The notes under the pieces: generated by a model
Database searches by the model: none
The model's input: only the letters and a program-made list of their open reading frames with translations
What the model was told of the DNA's origin: nothing
Source of the DNA: Bolinopsis microptera
Lineage: Eukaryota; Ctenophora; Tentaculata; Lobata; Bolinopsidae
Length of the DNA: 64,000 bases
Direction: 5' to 3'
Assembly: GCF_026151205.1 (NCBI RefSeq)
Contig: NC_087076.1
Location: 22,376,828 to 22,440,827, forward strand
Program-made: the position numbers and the translations under genes
Shown: one piece after another, positions 1 to 48,290 of the stretch
How positions within the stretch are numbered: position 1 is the first letter of the stretch
How the letters are laid out: each line of letters starts with the position of its first letter

Positions 1-22
1 TATTTTTTGGGACACCCTGTAT
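1..22. mobile_element. Possible mariner-like terminal inverted repeat, cut by the window edge
   Basis: Read on the minus strand, this stretch is a TA followed by CAGGGTGTCCCAAAAAATA, which resembles mariner-type inverted repeat ends (known family knowledge). Only one end is visible, so the element body would lie outside the window. No transposase remnant can be seen here. Confidence 0.35.
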
Positions 23-351
23 AACAGCTGTAAGAATCCTAAACGTTAGTGCAGTCAAATAAAAGAACTGTGATAATGTATTTAACAGTCAGTCACTGCA
101 ATTTTTTCAACTTTCAATGCCACACCTAGGCTTATCTACACTGTACACATTTTTTACGAAATTCTTTGCGCATTGCGTGATAACAAAAATACTCAGATTT
201 CTACTCAATAAAACAAGAAATTCAATGAAACAAGAAATTCAATGATTAAATTTTAGCACATTTTTACAGAATAAAAAGATGTAAAACAATTCATAAAATA
301 TAATGTCCATTTGGTGTATGACTTTTTGTCCTTGACTGCTAGTTTGGTTTT
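23..351. other. AT-rich DNA, no gene seen
   Basis: No convincing coding region, RNA gene or array is visible. A short direct repeat, AAGAAATTCAATGA, is repeated around 217-245. Confidence 0.4.
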
Positions 352-617
352 GGAAGGACAGGTAACTAACGGGGCAAGGAATGCGCATGCCTGGAAGCTT
401 TTGCACACACGGAAATGCTAGTTTAGTTAAGTTTTTAGAGACAAGGCTCATATTAGGACTAGAAGAAAAATTGTTAGCAGACATAGGGGTTCTGTTTATA
501 GTTGTTACTATAGGTTGCAGTCTTGTTGTGACAAAAAGTCTACACTAAAACAGGCTTTAGTTTATATTGTGTGGTTCAAGGATATAAACATATAAGATGC
601 AGCTTCAAGGTGGATAA
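352..617 (-). repeat. Dispersed repeat copy A with a conserved short ORF
   Basis: About 266 bp are repeated in inverted orientation at 9577-9848 with only scattered differences. On the minus strand an ORF starts at 484. Its first ~43 residues (MSANNFSSSPN, later LAFPCVQKLPG, ending PCPVSYLSF) match the frame of the other copy with only a few amino-acid changes. This may be the start of a transposon protein or of a multicopy gene. I do not recognise the family. Confidence 0.6.
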
Positions 618-1758
618 CATTTTTTTTTTTTAATTTGATTAATATAATTTATAGGTTATTAATTCTTTAGTGTAGATTATTTCTATTTTTGCCATAATTT
701 TTTCGATATTGTCGAATTATAATATGATAAAATTGATATAATAAATGTTCGTAATATTTTTTATTGAGGCACATGCCACCTCATCGCAGGTTTACTACTA
801 CTGTAGTTTTTTACTACTACTATAGTCAGTTTTAAACTAATTACAACACTACAAATCTATTACGTTTATTGAGGTATGACCAAAGTAATACGAATGTAAC
901 GTTATTGGAATGGAACAAATCTCACATGTGGACTCTTCAATTCCCTTCAATTGAAATCATCAACTCAAATGAAATCATCAACTCAATTCAAATCATCAAC
1001 TCAATATCATGGACGATTCAATAGAAACATTTTTTGGGAAACTATTGTCGGAATGTGATCAAAAATACTGCACTCAAATCTCATGTCAAGTTTCTCGAGC
1101 GGAAAGTGACCATCTTAGAAGACATTGTTCAAACTTCTCAGGCTATAGCAGAGTTTTCAAGAAAACAACAATTTTATTTAGTATCAATTAAAGCAGACAA
1201 GAATATATTTCATATATATAACTAGCACGAAGTAAAGTAATGTCTACAAAGTATCATCACACTACATGGAAAAATAACTATTTCTCCATCAAATTTAAAG
1301 GTAATAATTTATCAAATATTTATCAAATATAAAAAAAATAATTTATCAAATATTAATCATGAATAAAAACAACATTACAAAATTTAATTTATTCATACTT
1401 CCCAGTGGAGTAAAGATTTATAAAACGTTTCTTTGCTACATAAGGATGGAACCACAGATAATCATTGTGTTTTTCCTTATTACTGATATAACTGGTATAA
1501 CTTATGTCCTCACTCAAAAACCATGAGATACCTCTCCAAAACAGATAGCAAAGCCAACCCCCAGCATACTCTCAGGTACATCTCACAAGACCACTATGAA
1601 AGTAAAGAATATTCAAACAATATACACATAATATAGCAATGGCCAATTGGCTGACTATAAGGTCATGGCCTGAACAAACAATTTTTTTAAAATAGTCAAG
1701 TGATGCTAAAGCAGAGCACAAATGTGTAATAAGTTAATAGATTAAAAAACTGATTCAT
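618..1758. other. AT-rich intergenic DNA, no gene seen
   Basis: Small ORFs here look like chance. Short tandem motifs occur: an ATCATCAACTCAA-type repeat at about 944-1005 and an AATTTATCAAATAT motif at about 1305-1350. A 15-bp sequence, AGACCACTATGAAAG, is found here near 1590 and again near 1848 inside the LINE fragment. Confidence 0.4.
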
Positions 1759-2661
1759 GTGATGCATTCGCAGAGCACAGATAAAAATACTGATTCAATG
1801 ATTAAAATTATAGCTGTGAGTGTCAATAAATTACTGTGTCGTAAAAAAGACCACTATGAAAGATTCCACCTTAAGTTTATCAAGTGGTCCTTGTCTGTCC
1901 ATTCAAAAGCATCAAATATAGGCTGCTGGGGCGAAAATGGGCGCCACCCCCTCTTCTTTGAAGCCTGCAAACTTGCAATAGATTTCTATAGTCGTCTTGA
2001 AAGCACTGAAAATGAACTCCTCTCCGCTGCATTTCACGAGCAGATTATGCTGGGCCTTCCTTGGTACACCAACATCTCTAATCTTCTCACCAAATATATC
2101 TTCCCCCACTCATCCTCTTCAAAATCCAAGCTCTCTACCCAAATCAGTCACAACATGAGGGAAGAATTTGTGGATACCTGGAAATCTGCCAAGGCATCCT
2201 CACCTAAATTAGAATTCTACAATCAAATTAAACATGATTTTGAACCAGAAACATACTTAGGAGTGGTTAAGATCCCCGATGCTCGGAAAAGCTTAACAAG
2301 GTTTCGTATTAGCTGCCACAATCTTTACATTGAGAGGGGCCGTTACGAAACCCCCCTAGTACCAAGAGAACATCGATGGTGCACTTTTTGCTTTTTCAGC
2401 AAGGGGCTTAAGCCTATTGAGGACGAAATTCATGTTCTAACTGACTGTTTACTCTACTCCTCAGTTAGAGAAAAATTTAACTTCCATCCCAAAAATATTA
2501 CTGACCTAGCCGGTTTGCTATCCGATAAAACACTAGACCCTACAAAATTTACTGCCACAGCAAGAGCAATCCATTCAATTCTCTCTGTGAACGAAAATTT
2601 TACAGCCTACTATAAGAGCCCAGATTTCCCCTCAAATACTGGCCAATGCATAATGCTATAG
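1759..2661 (+). pseudogene. LINE fragment: C-terminal region of a non-LTR retrotransposon ORF2
   Basis: The 300-residue ORF has no RT core but looks like the region downstream of RT in animal non-LTR elements. It contains a HLKFIKWSLSVHSKASN segment (residues about 37-53), then ERGRYETPLVPREHRWC, and a Cys-His cluster CTFC...HVLTDC (about residues 206-229). That cluster is typical of the C-terminal zinc-like motif of LINE proteins. The element is 5'-truncated. The N-terminal ~20 residues may be unrelated DNA. The product is unlikely to be functional. Confidence 0.6.
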
Positions 2662-2879
2662 GACCTCAAAAATAGTATTATAAAACATTTCTATTTTATC
2701 CCTACACATTTGTAAATAACTAGAATTGTGTAACCTTAAATTATTTCAGAATTATAACTATTGTGAATTCAATAAAATAATTATCACTTTTGTATCCTTG
2801 TATCCTTGTATCCTTGTATCCTTGTATCCTAGTACCTTCAATTCTTGTTAAAACTTCTTTTTGATACATGTTTCGTATC

Positions 2880-2945
2880 CCGCCTTCGGCGACGCGCGCT
2901 TCGCGCGCGAAAAGTGGCATGCAACGTATGTCAAACTTCTTTCGA
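2880..2945. repeat. GC-hairpin dispersed repeat, copy 1
   Basis: A GCGCGCTTCGCGCGC hairpin is followed about 15 bp later by GCAACGTATGTC. The same arrangement (GC hairpin, then ACAACGTGT/ACAACGTATG) occurs near 51765, 52570 and 61920, suggesting a dispersed element family. Confidence 0.5.
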
Positions 2946-3475
2946 AACATTCAAAAAATGAAAGTCATTTACAATACGAACTTTAGATCAGATATCTTAG
3001 GGGACTTGGAATAGCAAAAGATTGTCCTTTTGTTAAAAGAAGTAATAAAAACTATGTCTAGAGTTAGCTTTGTTCAATATTAACAGTATCAAAAATATGC
3101 CTTTTGAATTTATTTGAAATTTTCAATAACAAATAAAGTTGTAGTTAATAATTTATTAATTTTGGTGGTAGGATATTTATATTTTTCCATATAGTGATTT
3201 AATATTTTGTAGACATGTATGATGATGTTATGTCATAATTTTTACTTACTTACTTACTTATTAATATAATCAATATCAGATAAAATTACCGAATAAATTA
3301 TAAAATATTAAAATATTAATTAATTCGTTATAATATAGATACTAAAGCCCTTTTACCGCCGTGAGGCGTGCACGCACTACTGCAAGCGCAAAGGCTCTGG
3401 ATAGAGCAATATAAACGTTGACCGCGCCGCGCCAATGTAAAAAATGTTCACGCCGCGCATTTTTGTTAACGGGTA

Positions 3476-3695
3476 TACTCTTGTAGCGCGATGCGCTACA
3501 GTGCCGCACCGAGCTGCCATGAATTGACATCTGCATCGTCAATTAAGGTATACTCGTAATAATTTATTTCAATATACTCAAATATAAAATAGTTGCTTTA
3601 AATATTAATTGACGATGTCAATTCATCACAGCTCGGCTAGGCCCAGTAGTGCATTTCGCCGATCTTGCATAATTGAGTGCACGGCGCAGCCCAGT
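3476..3695. repeat. Dispersed repeat with TTGACGATGTCAATT palindrome
   Basis: The segment 3611-3690 (palindrome, then CAGCTCGG, CAGTAGTGCAT and CGCCGATCT) is repeated with divergence near 52660-52810 and 52900-53020. A reverse-complement version lies just upstream, near 3485-3545. The pair around 3476-3690 looks like an inverted arrangement of the same element. Confidence 0.5.
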
Positions 3696-5284
3696 AATAT
3701 TTATAATTTTAAAAATTAAACGTCGACGAGTCCAACCCGGCGCGCGTTTTGGTAGATTATTAAGTAAATATAAACATTTTCTTAGACAATGAAGAAATTT
3801 GCCCTGTTTCACTAAATTAAACCACTTGCCATAATAAAATATTAACAACGCAAACAAAATAAAGTTACACAAATAATTGTATACAATCGCACAAACAAAA
3901 ATTTTTCAAGTTTAATTTTAGTTTATAACTAATTCGTGGTTTATATAAAGTTTTTATTTTATTTATGATCAAAGAAATGTAAAACATGAAATAACACTTA
4001 TTATTTTATTGAAAAACTTATTGTATTGTTTCATTGATCACTACTTTTCTGTGATGTATCATGGTTTCTGCTTGTACTTAGAACAGAAAGAAGGGAATCG
4101 TCTTTAAACCTCCCCTGATTTATTTGTTATTGATATTGTTTGATTGTTCCGTAAAAATAAATATTTGTCTTATTGTCTTATTTAAATTATTTTGGGGAAT
4201 ATCTTGACTTGATATAACGACAACGTTGTAATGACACAAGTGACTGATCAACCACCTTATTTGATAGTGTTTTTGAAAATAAAGTATTTATGTTTTTAAC
4301 TTATGGTGTAAATATTTTTAGGGATTTTATTTTTCTATTTCTGATCTATCATGCTATTTGTTCCTAAAGTGCTCTTTGTAGCCTATAATATTTGATTTTA
4401 TCATACAGAGGTACCAGAACCCTTCCACCCACGGAAATAGGTGATTTGGACCTTAACCTGATCAACACTCTTAAACCCTAAAAGGTCATGGAGTGCTTGT
4501 TGGATGGGGGTCTAAACTGCTTTTTGTTGTGATGTGATTTAGTGGATTTTACATATTATATTTATTACAAAGGGTTTTATTTTTACCTCAGTTTTTAAAT
4601 TTGTACCATTTTTACAGAATTTTTATAATTATAATTATTTTTATATAGGGTCATTACTATATTATGTGTATATTGTTTGAATATTTTATTTTTATCATCA
4701 TTATCATAATCATCTATTCATCTGGAGCGATTGCTAAACACGTCATGGACAGTTCAATTGTCTGAGAGGAACCAAATTGATTAAATATCAAATTGATTTA
4801 TTGTAAACTTGTTTAATCTGTAATAAATGGCATAAAATTGAAATTTTTGTTTAACTGAAATTTTTGTTTAACTGATTACTGTCAACAAGATGTAAATCAG
4901 ATCGAGCGCAAAAATTAGATCGAACCGGTTTGATCTAAAAATTAGATCGAACGCTGGCGCAAGATACATATACAAATACATTGAAAGCCGCTCCGCGCAT
5001 TCAATCTAATTTTTAGATCAAACCGAAGTCTTTCAACAACACAGCATCATCACTTTCATAGTAGTCCCCGGCTTATAACGGGTTCATAGCGGTATTAAAC
5101 ATATTTTTCTGGGCCCAAACATTGCTCCTACTATGCTATTACTGGTCTCTTGACTAACTCCCAATCATCTGTCCATATGGTATTGTTTCTGGACAAATAG
5201 ATGGTATACGATGCCCTCAGGCTGATCTCAGCGATCTTCATGCAAGCCTTCTTCTTCTCATATTAAAATGAAAATTCGATATAA

Positions 5285-5587
5285 TCTTACTATATATAAA
5301 GCGAGACGATATGGTTCCGTGCCATTTTACTGCCACCATGGCATCAACTTTAACGCAACTTTCCGCAAAAACCGTAAAAGATATAAAACTCAAACTTTTT
5401 TGACTGGGTCAAATGCTTTAATGGCCAAATCTGCATGAAAAAATAAAAAAATAGGCCAAAGAATAAGAATTTTAGTGCCCAAAATTTGGACTTCCAAGTG
5501 GTGTCAAAAACGCGAATTAAATAGTTAATAATTATTTTAGTCTCTCGAGTCTTGACACCACTTTAGGGTTAGACTGGTTCCTGCTAG
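5285..5587 (+). mobile_element. Non-autonomous Helitron-like element, copy 1
   Basis: The 303-bp element starts TCTTACTATATATAAAGCG, ends CTGCTAG, and lies between host A (5284) and T (5588) with no target duplication, as in Helitrons. An internal inverted repeat, AAGTGGTGTCAA/TTGACACCACTT, lies near the 3' side (about 5497-5562). A second copy in the opposite orientation is split by the LTR retrotransposon in intron 9 (38393-38602 plus 45813-45919). It has no coding capacity. Confidence 0.7.
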
Positions 5588-5619
5588 TTATCTGAATGCA
5601 TACACTTATTCATTCGAAT

Positions 5620-5965
5620 ACTATTTATACCAGACTTTCAGCCACTAATTTTTGTAGCAGCAGTCCTTCCAACCAGGCTACCTCAAATGAACGAGAATAT
5701 CATGACCTTCAATCGGCTTGTTGGAGAAATGTTGAGTGCCAACTTTAACCAGAGTGTGTGGCACCTTGGAGTTGGACACTTTTTAGATAGCAAGGGACTC
5801 CTTGCCACCAACCTGACCAGAGGTGGTGATGATATTCACTTAGGAGTTTATGGTATTACCAAATTTGTGAGGTGTGTGAAGCATTGGGTGTATGTGAGAG
5901 AGAGGCAAGAACGGACAAGACATGGAAAACACAACCAGTCAGTGGGGTCTAACAACCCCACTTAG
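5620..5965 (+). pseudogene. CR1/L2-type LINE ORF1 remnant (SGNH/GDSL esterase C-terminus)
   Basis: The open frame runs from about 5620; its first ATG is at 5687. The C-terminal GGDDIHLGVYG motif matches the final Asp-x-x-His catalytic block of SGNH/GDSL esterases, which CR1-type elements carry in ORF1 (family knowledge). The N-terminal nucleophile block is missing because the element is 5'-truncated next to the Helitron-like repeat. The frame ends with tandem stops, TAG TAA (5963-5968), and the ORF2 ATG follows two bases later, an arrangement suited to reinitiation. Confidence 0.65.
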
Positions 5966-5970
5966 TAAAA

Positions 5971-8900
5971 ATGATTATGAAAATTATTAAAGATGTGTGT
6001 GAGCCATGCAGTAGATCTATTAATATCGGACAACCTTTACTAGAGTGTGAAAACTGTAATAATGCCATTCATACTAAGTGTTTCAAATCAGCTAAATATT
6101 CATGCAAAAATGGACAATGGATGTGCTGCGAGTGTGCCAGTTCTGCAGAAGAACGGTACTGCCCATTTCCATCTGATGAGGAATCTATTGATTCTGATAG
6201 ATTCTATGATAATAGAAACCAGGAGGATGCCTTAATTGCATCATATGCCCATGTACTTGAAAGTTGCCGTCGCTACTCTAAACTCGAGTTCTTAAATGCA
6301 ATCAAGCAGCTCAATTCCTCAAAAAAATCTATGTTATCAACTTTATTCTACAATATAGATGGAAACGCATCTAACTTTGATAGCTTCCTAATTGAACTCA
6401 AAAGTATAGAGCACTCGTTTGATATGATTGGTCTTGCTGAAACCAATACTGATCCTGCACAGCAGGGTCTGTACCAAATTCCAGCATACACAGGATTCTA
6501 TCAAGAAACATTGGCAGGTAAGAAAAAAGGCACAGGTGTTGCACTCTATGTATCTGACCATTTAAACACTGTGGTCTTAGAAAATGTATCACACTGTACT
6601 ACAAATATTGAGAGTCTCTTTGTTGAAACCACAGATAGCGCAGGCTGCAAAATTGTTCATGGAGTCATCTACCGACCCCCTAATGGCTGCTTTGATAGCT
6701 TTTGTGAAACCCTTGAATTACTTGCAAAGCAGCTAAATGGGAAAACTGTCAATTTGTTGGGAGACTTTAACTCAAACATACTTAATATATCTACCAGTTC
6801 CCAGCTCTTAGAGGATACTTTATACAGAAATGGCTTTTACCCGACTATCTCCATTGCAACACATTTTCGTCAAAACTGTAAAAGTTCCTGCATCGATAAC
6901 ATTTTAACAAATAAAATTGAGAATATAGTCTTATCAGGTGTTATTGAAGAATGGCTTGGTGAGCATGCCCCTATATTTACCTTCACTTCAGTAGAGACCC
7001 CTTGCAATACAGAGCCTCAGAAACATGTCCGCTATTATGATTACTCAAGTTCCAAATTAAAAAGCTTTGTATCTGAACTTGAGGTGAGGGTAAACCAGCT
7101 CACTCCTTCAACAAAATTTGATGAGTTCACGGCATGTTTTGACCAGACACTTGACAAACACTGCAAACTGGAGGTACCAAAAGTGACAAAAAGAACTCCC
7201 AAACTTAACCCATGGATTACAGACAGTATCATCCAGTCTGTAGAAAGAAAGCATGAACTGCGTAAGGAGTGGTCTGACACCGTTACTAATAAGAACCCTG
7301 GTGGTAATTTCTTGCTCTACCAAGTATTTAGTGATTATCGTAGGATGCTCAAAGCTATCATTAAAGCTGCCAAACGTTGGCATTACTGTAACGAAATCGT
7401 AAACAACTGTGAAAACAGCAAGAAAACCTGGCAAATTATTAACGAACTCAGGGGCAAAAAGAAGAGGCAAACCAAGCCCCCATTTATCATTGATAACCAA
7501 AGAATAGTTGATAGAAGAGCAATTGCTAATGGATTCAATGCTTGGTTTGTCTCTATTGCACCAAAGCTGAATGAGACACTGCATAATCTATCTGATGGCC
7601 TGCCTATATTACCCATGAAAACTTTCTATGACTTCCTGAACCCAAGAAATGAAAAAAATATTAGGCTAGAAGATTGCTCCTCGAACGAAATATTGAAAAT
7701 CATAAGCGAGTTCGAAAATGGTAAAGCCAGTGACATTCCCATAAGTGTAGTAAAAAAGTCATCTCATGTAATTGCACCTGTATTATCGAATTACTTTAAT
7801 ATCCTTATGACCAAAGGTATATTTCCTGATGTCCTGAAAACTGGTAAAATAACACCTGTATATAAGAAAGGTAACCCAGAAGAAATTGAGAACTACCGTC
7901 CTATCTCCACACTGTCCGTCTTCGGTAAGATCTTTGAAAAGCTCATATATTCTAGAATATACGGATTTGTTAGCTCCCAGGGAGTTATATCGAAGACGCA
8001 GTTTGGATTTAGGAAATCTCACTCTACATCTCATGCAGTCAATTACTCTGTAAATTTGATTACGAAATCTCTTAAACTTAAGAATCATGTTTTAGGAATA
8101 TTCATTGACCTAAGCAAAGCTTTTGACACTATCGACCATTCAACACTTCTTATAAAACTAGAGGGATGTGGAGTGAGAGGAGTTGCAAATAACCTCATTA
8201 AAAGCTACTTGACAAACAGGCAACAATACACCGAAGTTGTAGGAGAAAAATCAGATACCCTATCTATTCAATTTGGTGTCCCACAGGGTTCAATTCTTGG
8301 ACCTCTCCTATTTCTTCTTTATATGAACGACATCACAAACAGTTCTAAACTAGGATCATTTGTTACCTTTGCTGATGATACCAATATATTTGTTGTCGGA
8401 AAAACAAAACGTGAGGCATATGAACGAGGAAATGAGCTTTTGTCATCATTAAAGTCTTATATGAGAGCGAATAAGTTACATATAAACATGTCTAAGTGCT
8501 GCTACATACACTTCAAACCCACCATGGCAGGTTCTAAGTGAGAGACTTTATCACACCCTGAAGTTGTATTAACTATAGGCAACTTTCCAATCAAAAAGGT
8601 TTCATCCGCAAAATTTCTGGGTGTTATAATTGACGAGAACCTATCATGGGAAGATCACATCAAAGCACTTAAGCGAACTCTAAATCATTCCACATCCACT
8701 TTATGTAGACTTCGCTGCTCCCTTCCAGAATTTCTACACCAACAATTATATTATACCCTGTTCGAATCACATCTTTCCTACTGTATATCTGTATGGGGTG
8801 GGGCAGCGAAACAACGTATAAGCTCATTATTTACTGCTCAGAAGTACTGTCTCAGAGTACTATTTGGCGACAGGCTGGCGTACCTTGATAAGTTTAAGAC

Positions 8901-9336
8901 TTGTGCACGTACTAGGCCTATAGGACACCAGAAACTTGACCAAAAATTTTTCATAAAAGAGCACACCAAACCGATATTTAAGCATAATAATATTCTAGCT
9001 ATACAAAATCTCTATACATACCACAGTTACCTCGAGCTCTACAAGATAATGAAATTCCGTGCTCCAATATCCTTACATGAAGGTTACACGTGTTCCTCGA
9101 GGAAACCCTGCCTTCTAATCTGTCAGGCAGACCCACCTGACAATCACAACACTAGATCAACCAAAATTTTTAACATTATAACCCCAAAATTCAGAATGAC
9201 TGACTTTACTACTAGTGTAATGTGCTTGCGAGGTAAGCTAAAACGTGCGCTATTAACGAATCAACATAATCACGCCCTGCTTGATTGGACTGTCAAAGAT
9301 TTTGACTGCGCAAATCTTATTTCCCAAACATTATAA
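5971..9336 (+). pseudogene. CR1/L2-type LINE ORF2: PHD finger, endonuclease, reverse transcriptase; one in-frame stop
   Basis: The frame is continuous from 5971 to 9336 except for a single TGA at 8539-8541. Order of parts: an N-terminal PHD-like Cys/His cluster (CEPCSRSINIG...CENCNNAIHTKC...CCEC, residues about 9-54); an APE-type endonuclease (GLAETNTDP, YRPPNG, LLGDFNSN, EHAPIF; about 115-340); then an RT domain with GKITPVYKKGN, ENYRPIS, FGFRKSHST, FIDLSKAFDTIDH, FGVPQGSILGPLLF and catalytic FADDTN. After the TGA the same frame carries KFLGVIIDENLSWEDHI, SHLSYCISVWGG and CLRVLFGD, the normal post-RT region. The copy is therefore nearly full length but probably inactive. The TGA could come from a CGA by C-to-T change (inference). 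Confidence 0.85.
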
Positions 9337-9576
9337 CTGGCTGGTCACACACATCTCAATTAAAATTACCCTAGGCTACTGTTTTCCAAGTCTTGTCCTG
9401 TGAGTAAAGTATGTGTGAGAAAGTTTTAATAAAATTATTGTATATTTACTTTTGAATTTTAAAAATCTAATTTGAGAATGAAGTTTAAAGAAATTTTAAT
9501 TAGCACTGTATAGTTTAAGATATTTATAGCTTATTATAACCATTGATACAAAGGCCATAATCTTTCGCCAGCTCTC
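9337..9576. other. LINE 3' flank, boundary unclear
   Basis: AT-rich sequence after the ORF2 stop, probably the LINE 3' UTR. No clear poly(A) tail or target duplication marks its end. Confidence 0.35.
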
Positions 9577-9848
9577 CAATATCCACCTTGAAAGCTTGAA
9601 GCTGCATTTTATATCCTTGAACTACACAATATAAACCAAAGAATGTTTTAGTGTAGACTTTTTGTCACAACAAGACTGCAACCTATAATAACAACTATTA
9701 TAAACAGAACCCCTAATGTCTGCTTACAATTTTTCTTCTAGTCCTAATCTGAGCCTTGTCTCTATAAACTTAACTGAACTAGCGTTTCGGTGTGTGCAAA
9801 AGCTTCCAGGCACGCGCATTCCTTGCCCCGTTAGTTACCTGTCCTTCC
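9577..9848 (+). repeat. Dispersed repeat copy B with a conserved short ORF
   Basis: Reverse-complement partner of 352-617. From an ATG near 9717 on the plus strand it encodes MSAYNFSSSPN, then LAFRCVQKLPG and PCPVSYLSF, nearly the same peptide as copy A. The two arms bracket the 9-kb transposon-rich block in opposite orientations. Confidence 0.6.
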
Positions 9849-10180
9849 ATTGCTACTGTACAGGTTTTGATTAAAAACTTGTACTATTTTTTCTCTTTTA
9901 CTAATGCATGTAAAGATATCCTAACTAGATGTTAGATCTTTTAACAGAGTTAATTAGGTCTCAATCGTGTTTAGTGGTGTATCATGAATTGATTCTGTTA
10001 TACTTATATTCTATAATATTTTCTTTGCTTAGGCACAGTTATCATTGGGGGGATTTTGATTGAAAACCATATTTCACCATGGCATGATCGACTAATTACA
10101 ATTCTGAACTGAATGTATATTTCTTTAATGATAACTGATTGTTAAAAATTGAACACAATTTATTTTTCTAGGTAGAACAC

Positions 10181-47030
<36,850 letters not shown>

Positions 47031-47564
47031 TGAGCGTGTTATGTGATTTCTAATTCTGAACTTTATATTTGACAGAGTCTGCACAATGTTTTGTGTTTCT
47101 GGTGTCATTGCCATCTTATCATGTACTTTCTTATGACATACTTGGAGACAGAATAGAAGCAGTAATTCGAGTTTGGGATAATGTAATATTGATTACTAAG
47201 AGTAATTTCAGACAGTCTATAAATACTATTTTGAAACGTAAAAATACTCCCGTTAAGATAATATCGATCAGTTTCCACTGAACTTTATAACGCGATTCCT
47301 AATAACGCATCTTGTATGTACATTAATTGGACCGTGCAAGTTATCAAATAACATGTCAATTTCATATTATTCGGTTGTGTCGCAGTTTTAAGGTTTCGTT
47401 TACGTATGACCAGCGAAGAGGCGCAGGCAATGCATTCCCAATAGTTGACTTATTTGTTAATAATAATACAAGTTAGAATTATTATTAGTATTAATCAACT
47501 ATATACAGCAAACACAAGATAATAGAAAATAATTCATAATATCGAGTGGCCGAGTAGTCTCGAC
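47031..47564. other. Kinase 3' flank / intergenic
   Basis: Presumed 3' UTR then intergenic DNA. I found no canonical AATAAA shortly after the stop, so the transcript end is unknown. Confidence 0.35.
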
Positions 47565-48290
47565 TCACCCATAGCTTCTCCATAAACGTCTATCATGAGC
47601 TTTGTACACTAAATCGTTGAAATTACTTAAACTAAATCTTTTATTTACAATCACAATAATGTTCTTCGTCATAATGTCTTTTAATAATAAATCAAATAAA
47701 TTTGAACGAGGTCTGCCCCTCCTTCCTTTGTAGTCAAAACATCCTAAACATGCAAATCTGAAAGATAAGAAGGCGGGAGTGTCATCACCGCTTCTGAGAA
47801 CGTGTCCAAGCATCTTCCATCTTGCTTTCTTGATCCTTTCAGTGAGGGGTCTGACATTACATCTCTTATATAAATTCTCGTTACTGATAACCGTAGGCCA
47901 ATAGGTGTTGATTATCTGTCTCAGATGCTTCCTTTGAAGAACGTCGACATATGCCATTACGGTTTCAGGGGCAGCCCAGCTGCTACAATTATACAACAAC
48001 ACTGAAGTGACAAGAGCTTCGTACAGCCTTAGCTTTCTACTCTCACTGATCTGAACAGAACTATTCAACCAGACTTTCTTGTAGTTAGAATAAAGTAGAA
48101 CAATACTGGTAACAGCTTGATCACAAGATGGGGCCAGTACAGGGCCGACACGAAAACTAGAATTATACACCCTCTGCAACTTAACTTGCTGGATGGCGCG
48201 GGATATCATAATGTGATGGCGAAAGCGCGCACGTACTGATTTATTATATTTTATACCAGGCCACCCTGGCGCAAGCATGTATCCGATCAA
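47565..48290 (-). pseudogene. LINE fragment: post-RT C-terminal region
   Basis: 241-codon frame with LRLYEALVTSVLLYNCSSWA, LQRKHLRQIINTYWPTVISN and RIKKARWKMLGHVLRSGDD, followed by RRGRPR. This order is typical of the region after RT in several non-LTR clades. The RT core is absent, so the copy is 5'-truncated. Confidence 0.7.

Larger units (their letters stand above)
2662..5284. other. AT-rich intergenic DNA with dispersed repeats
   Basis: No credible gene. It contains a small TATCCTTG (8-bp) array at about 2793-2830, a TTAC microsatellite at about 3245-3262, GC-rich hairpin repeats, a repeat around 3606-3690, and inverted copies of a TTAGATCGAAC/GTTTGATCTAA motif at about 4905-5025. Confidence 0.45.

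Noticed and set aside
47565..48290. Host gene with a C-terminal domain
   Set aside because: Motif order matches post-RT regions of LINEs and there is no intron or upstream exon.
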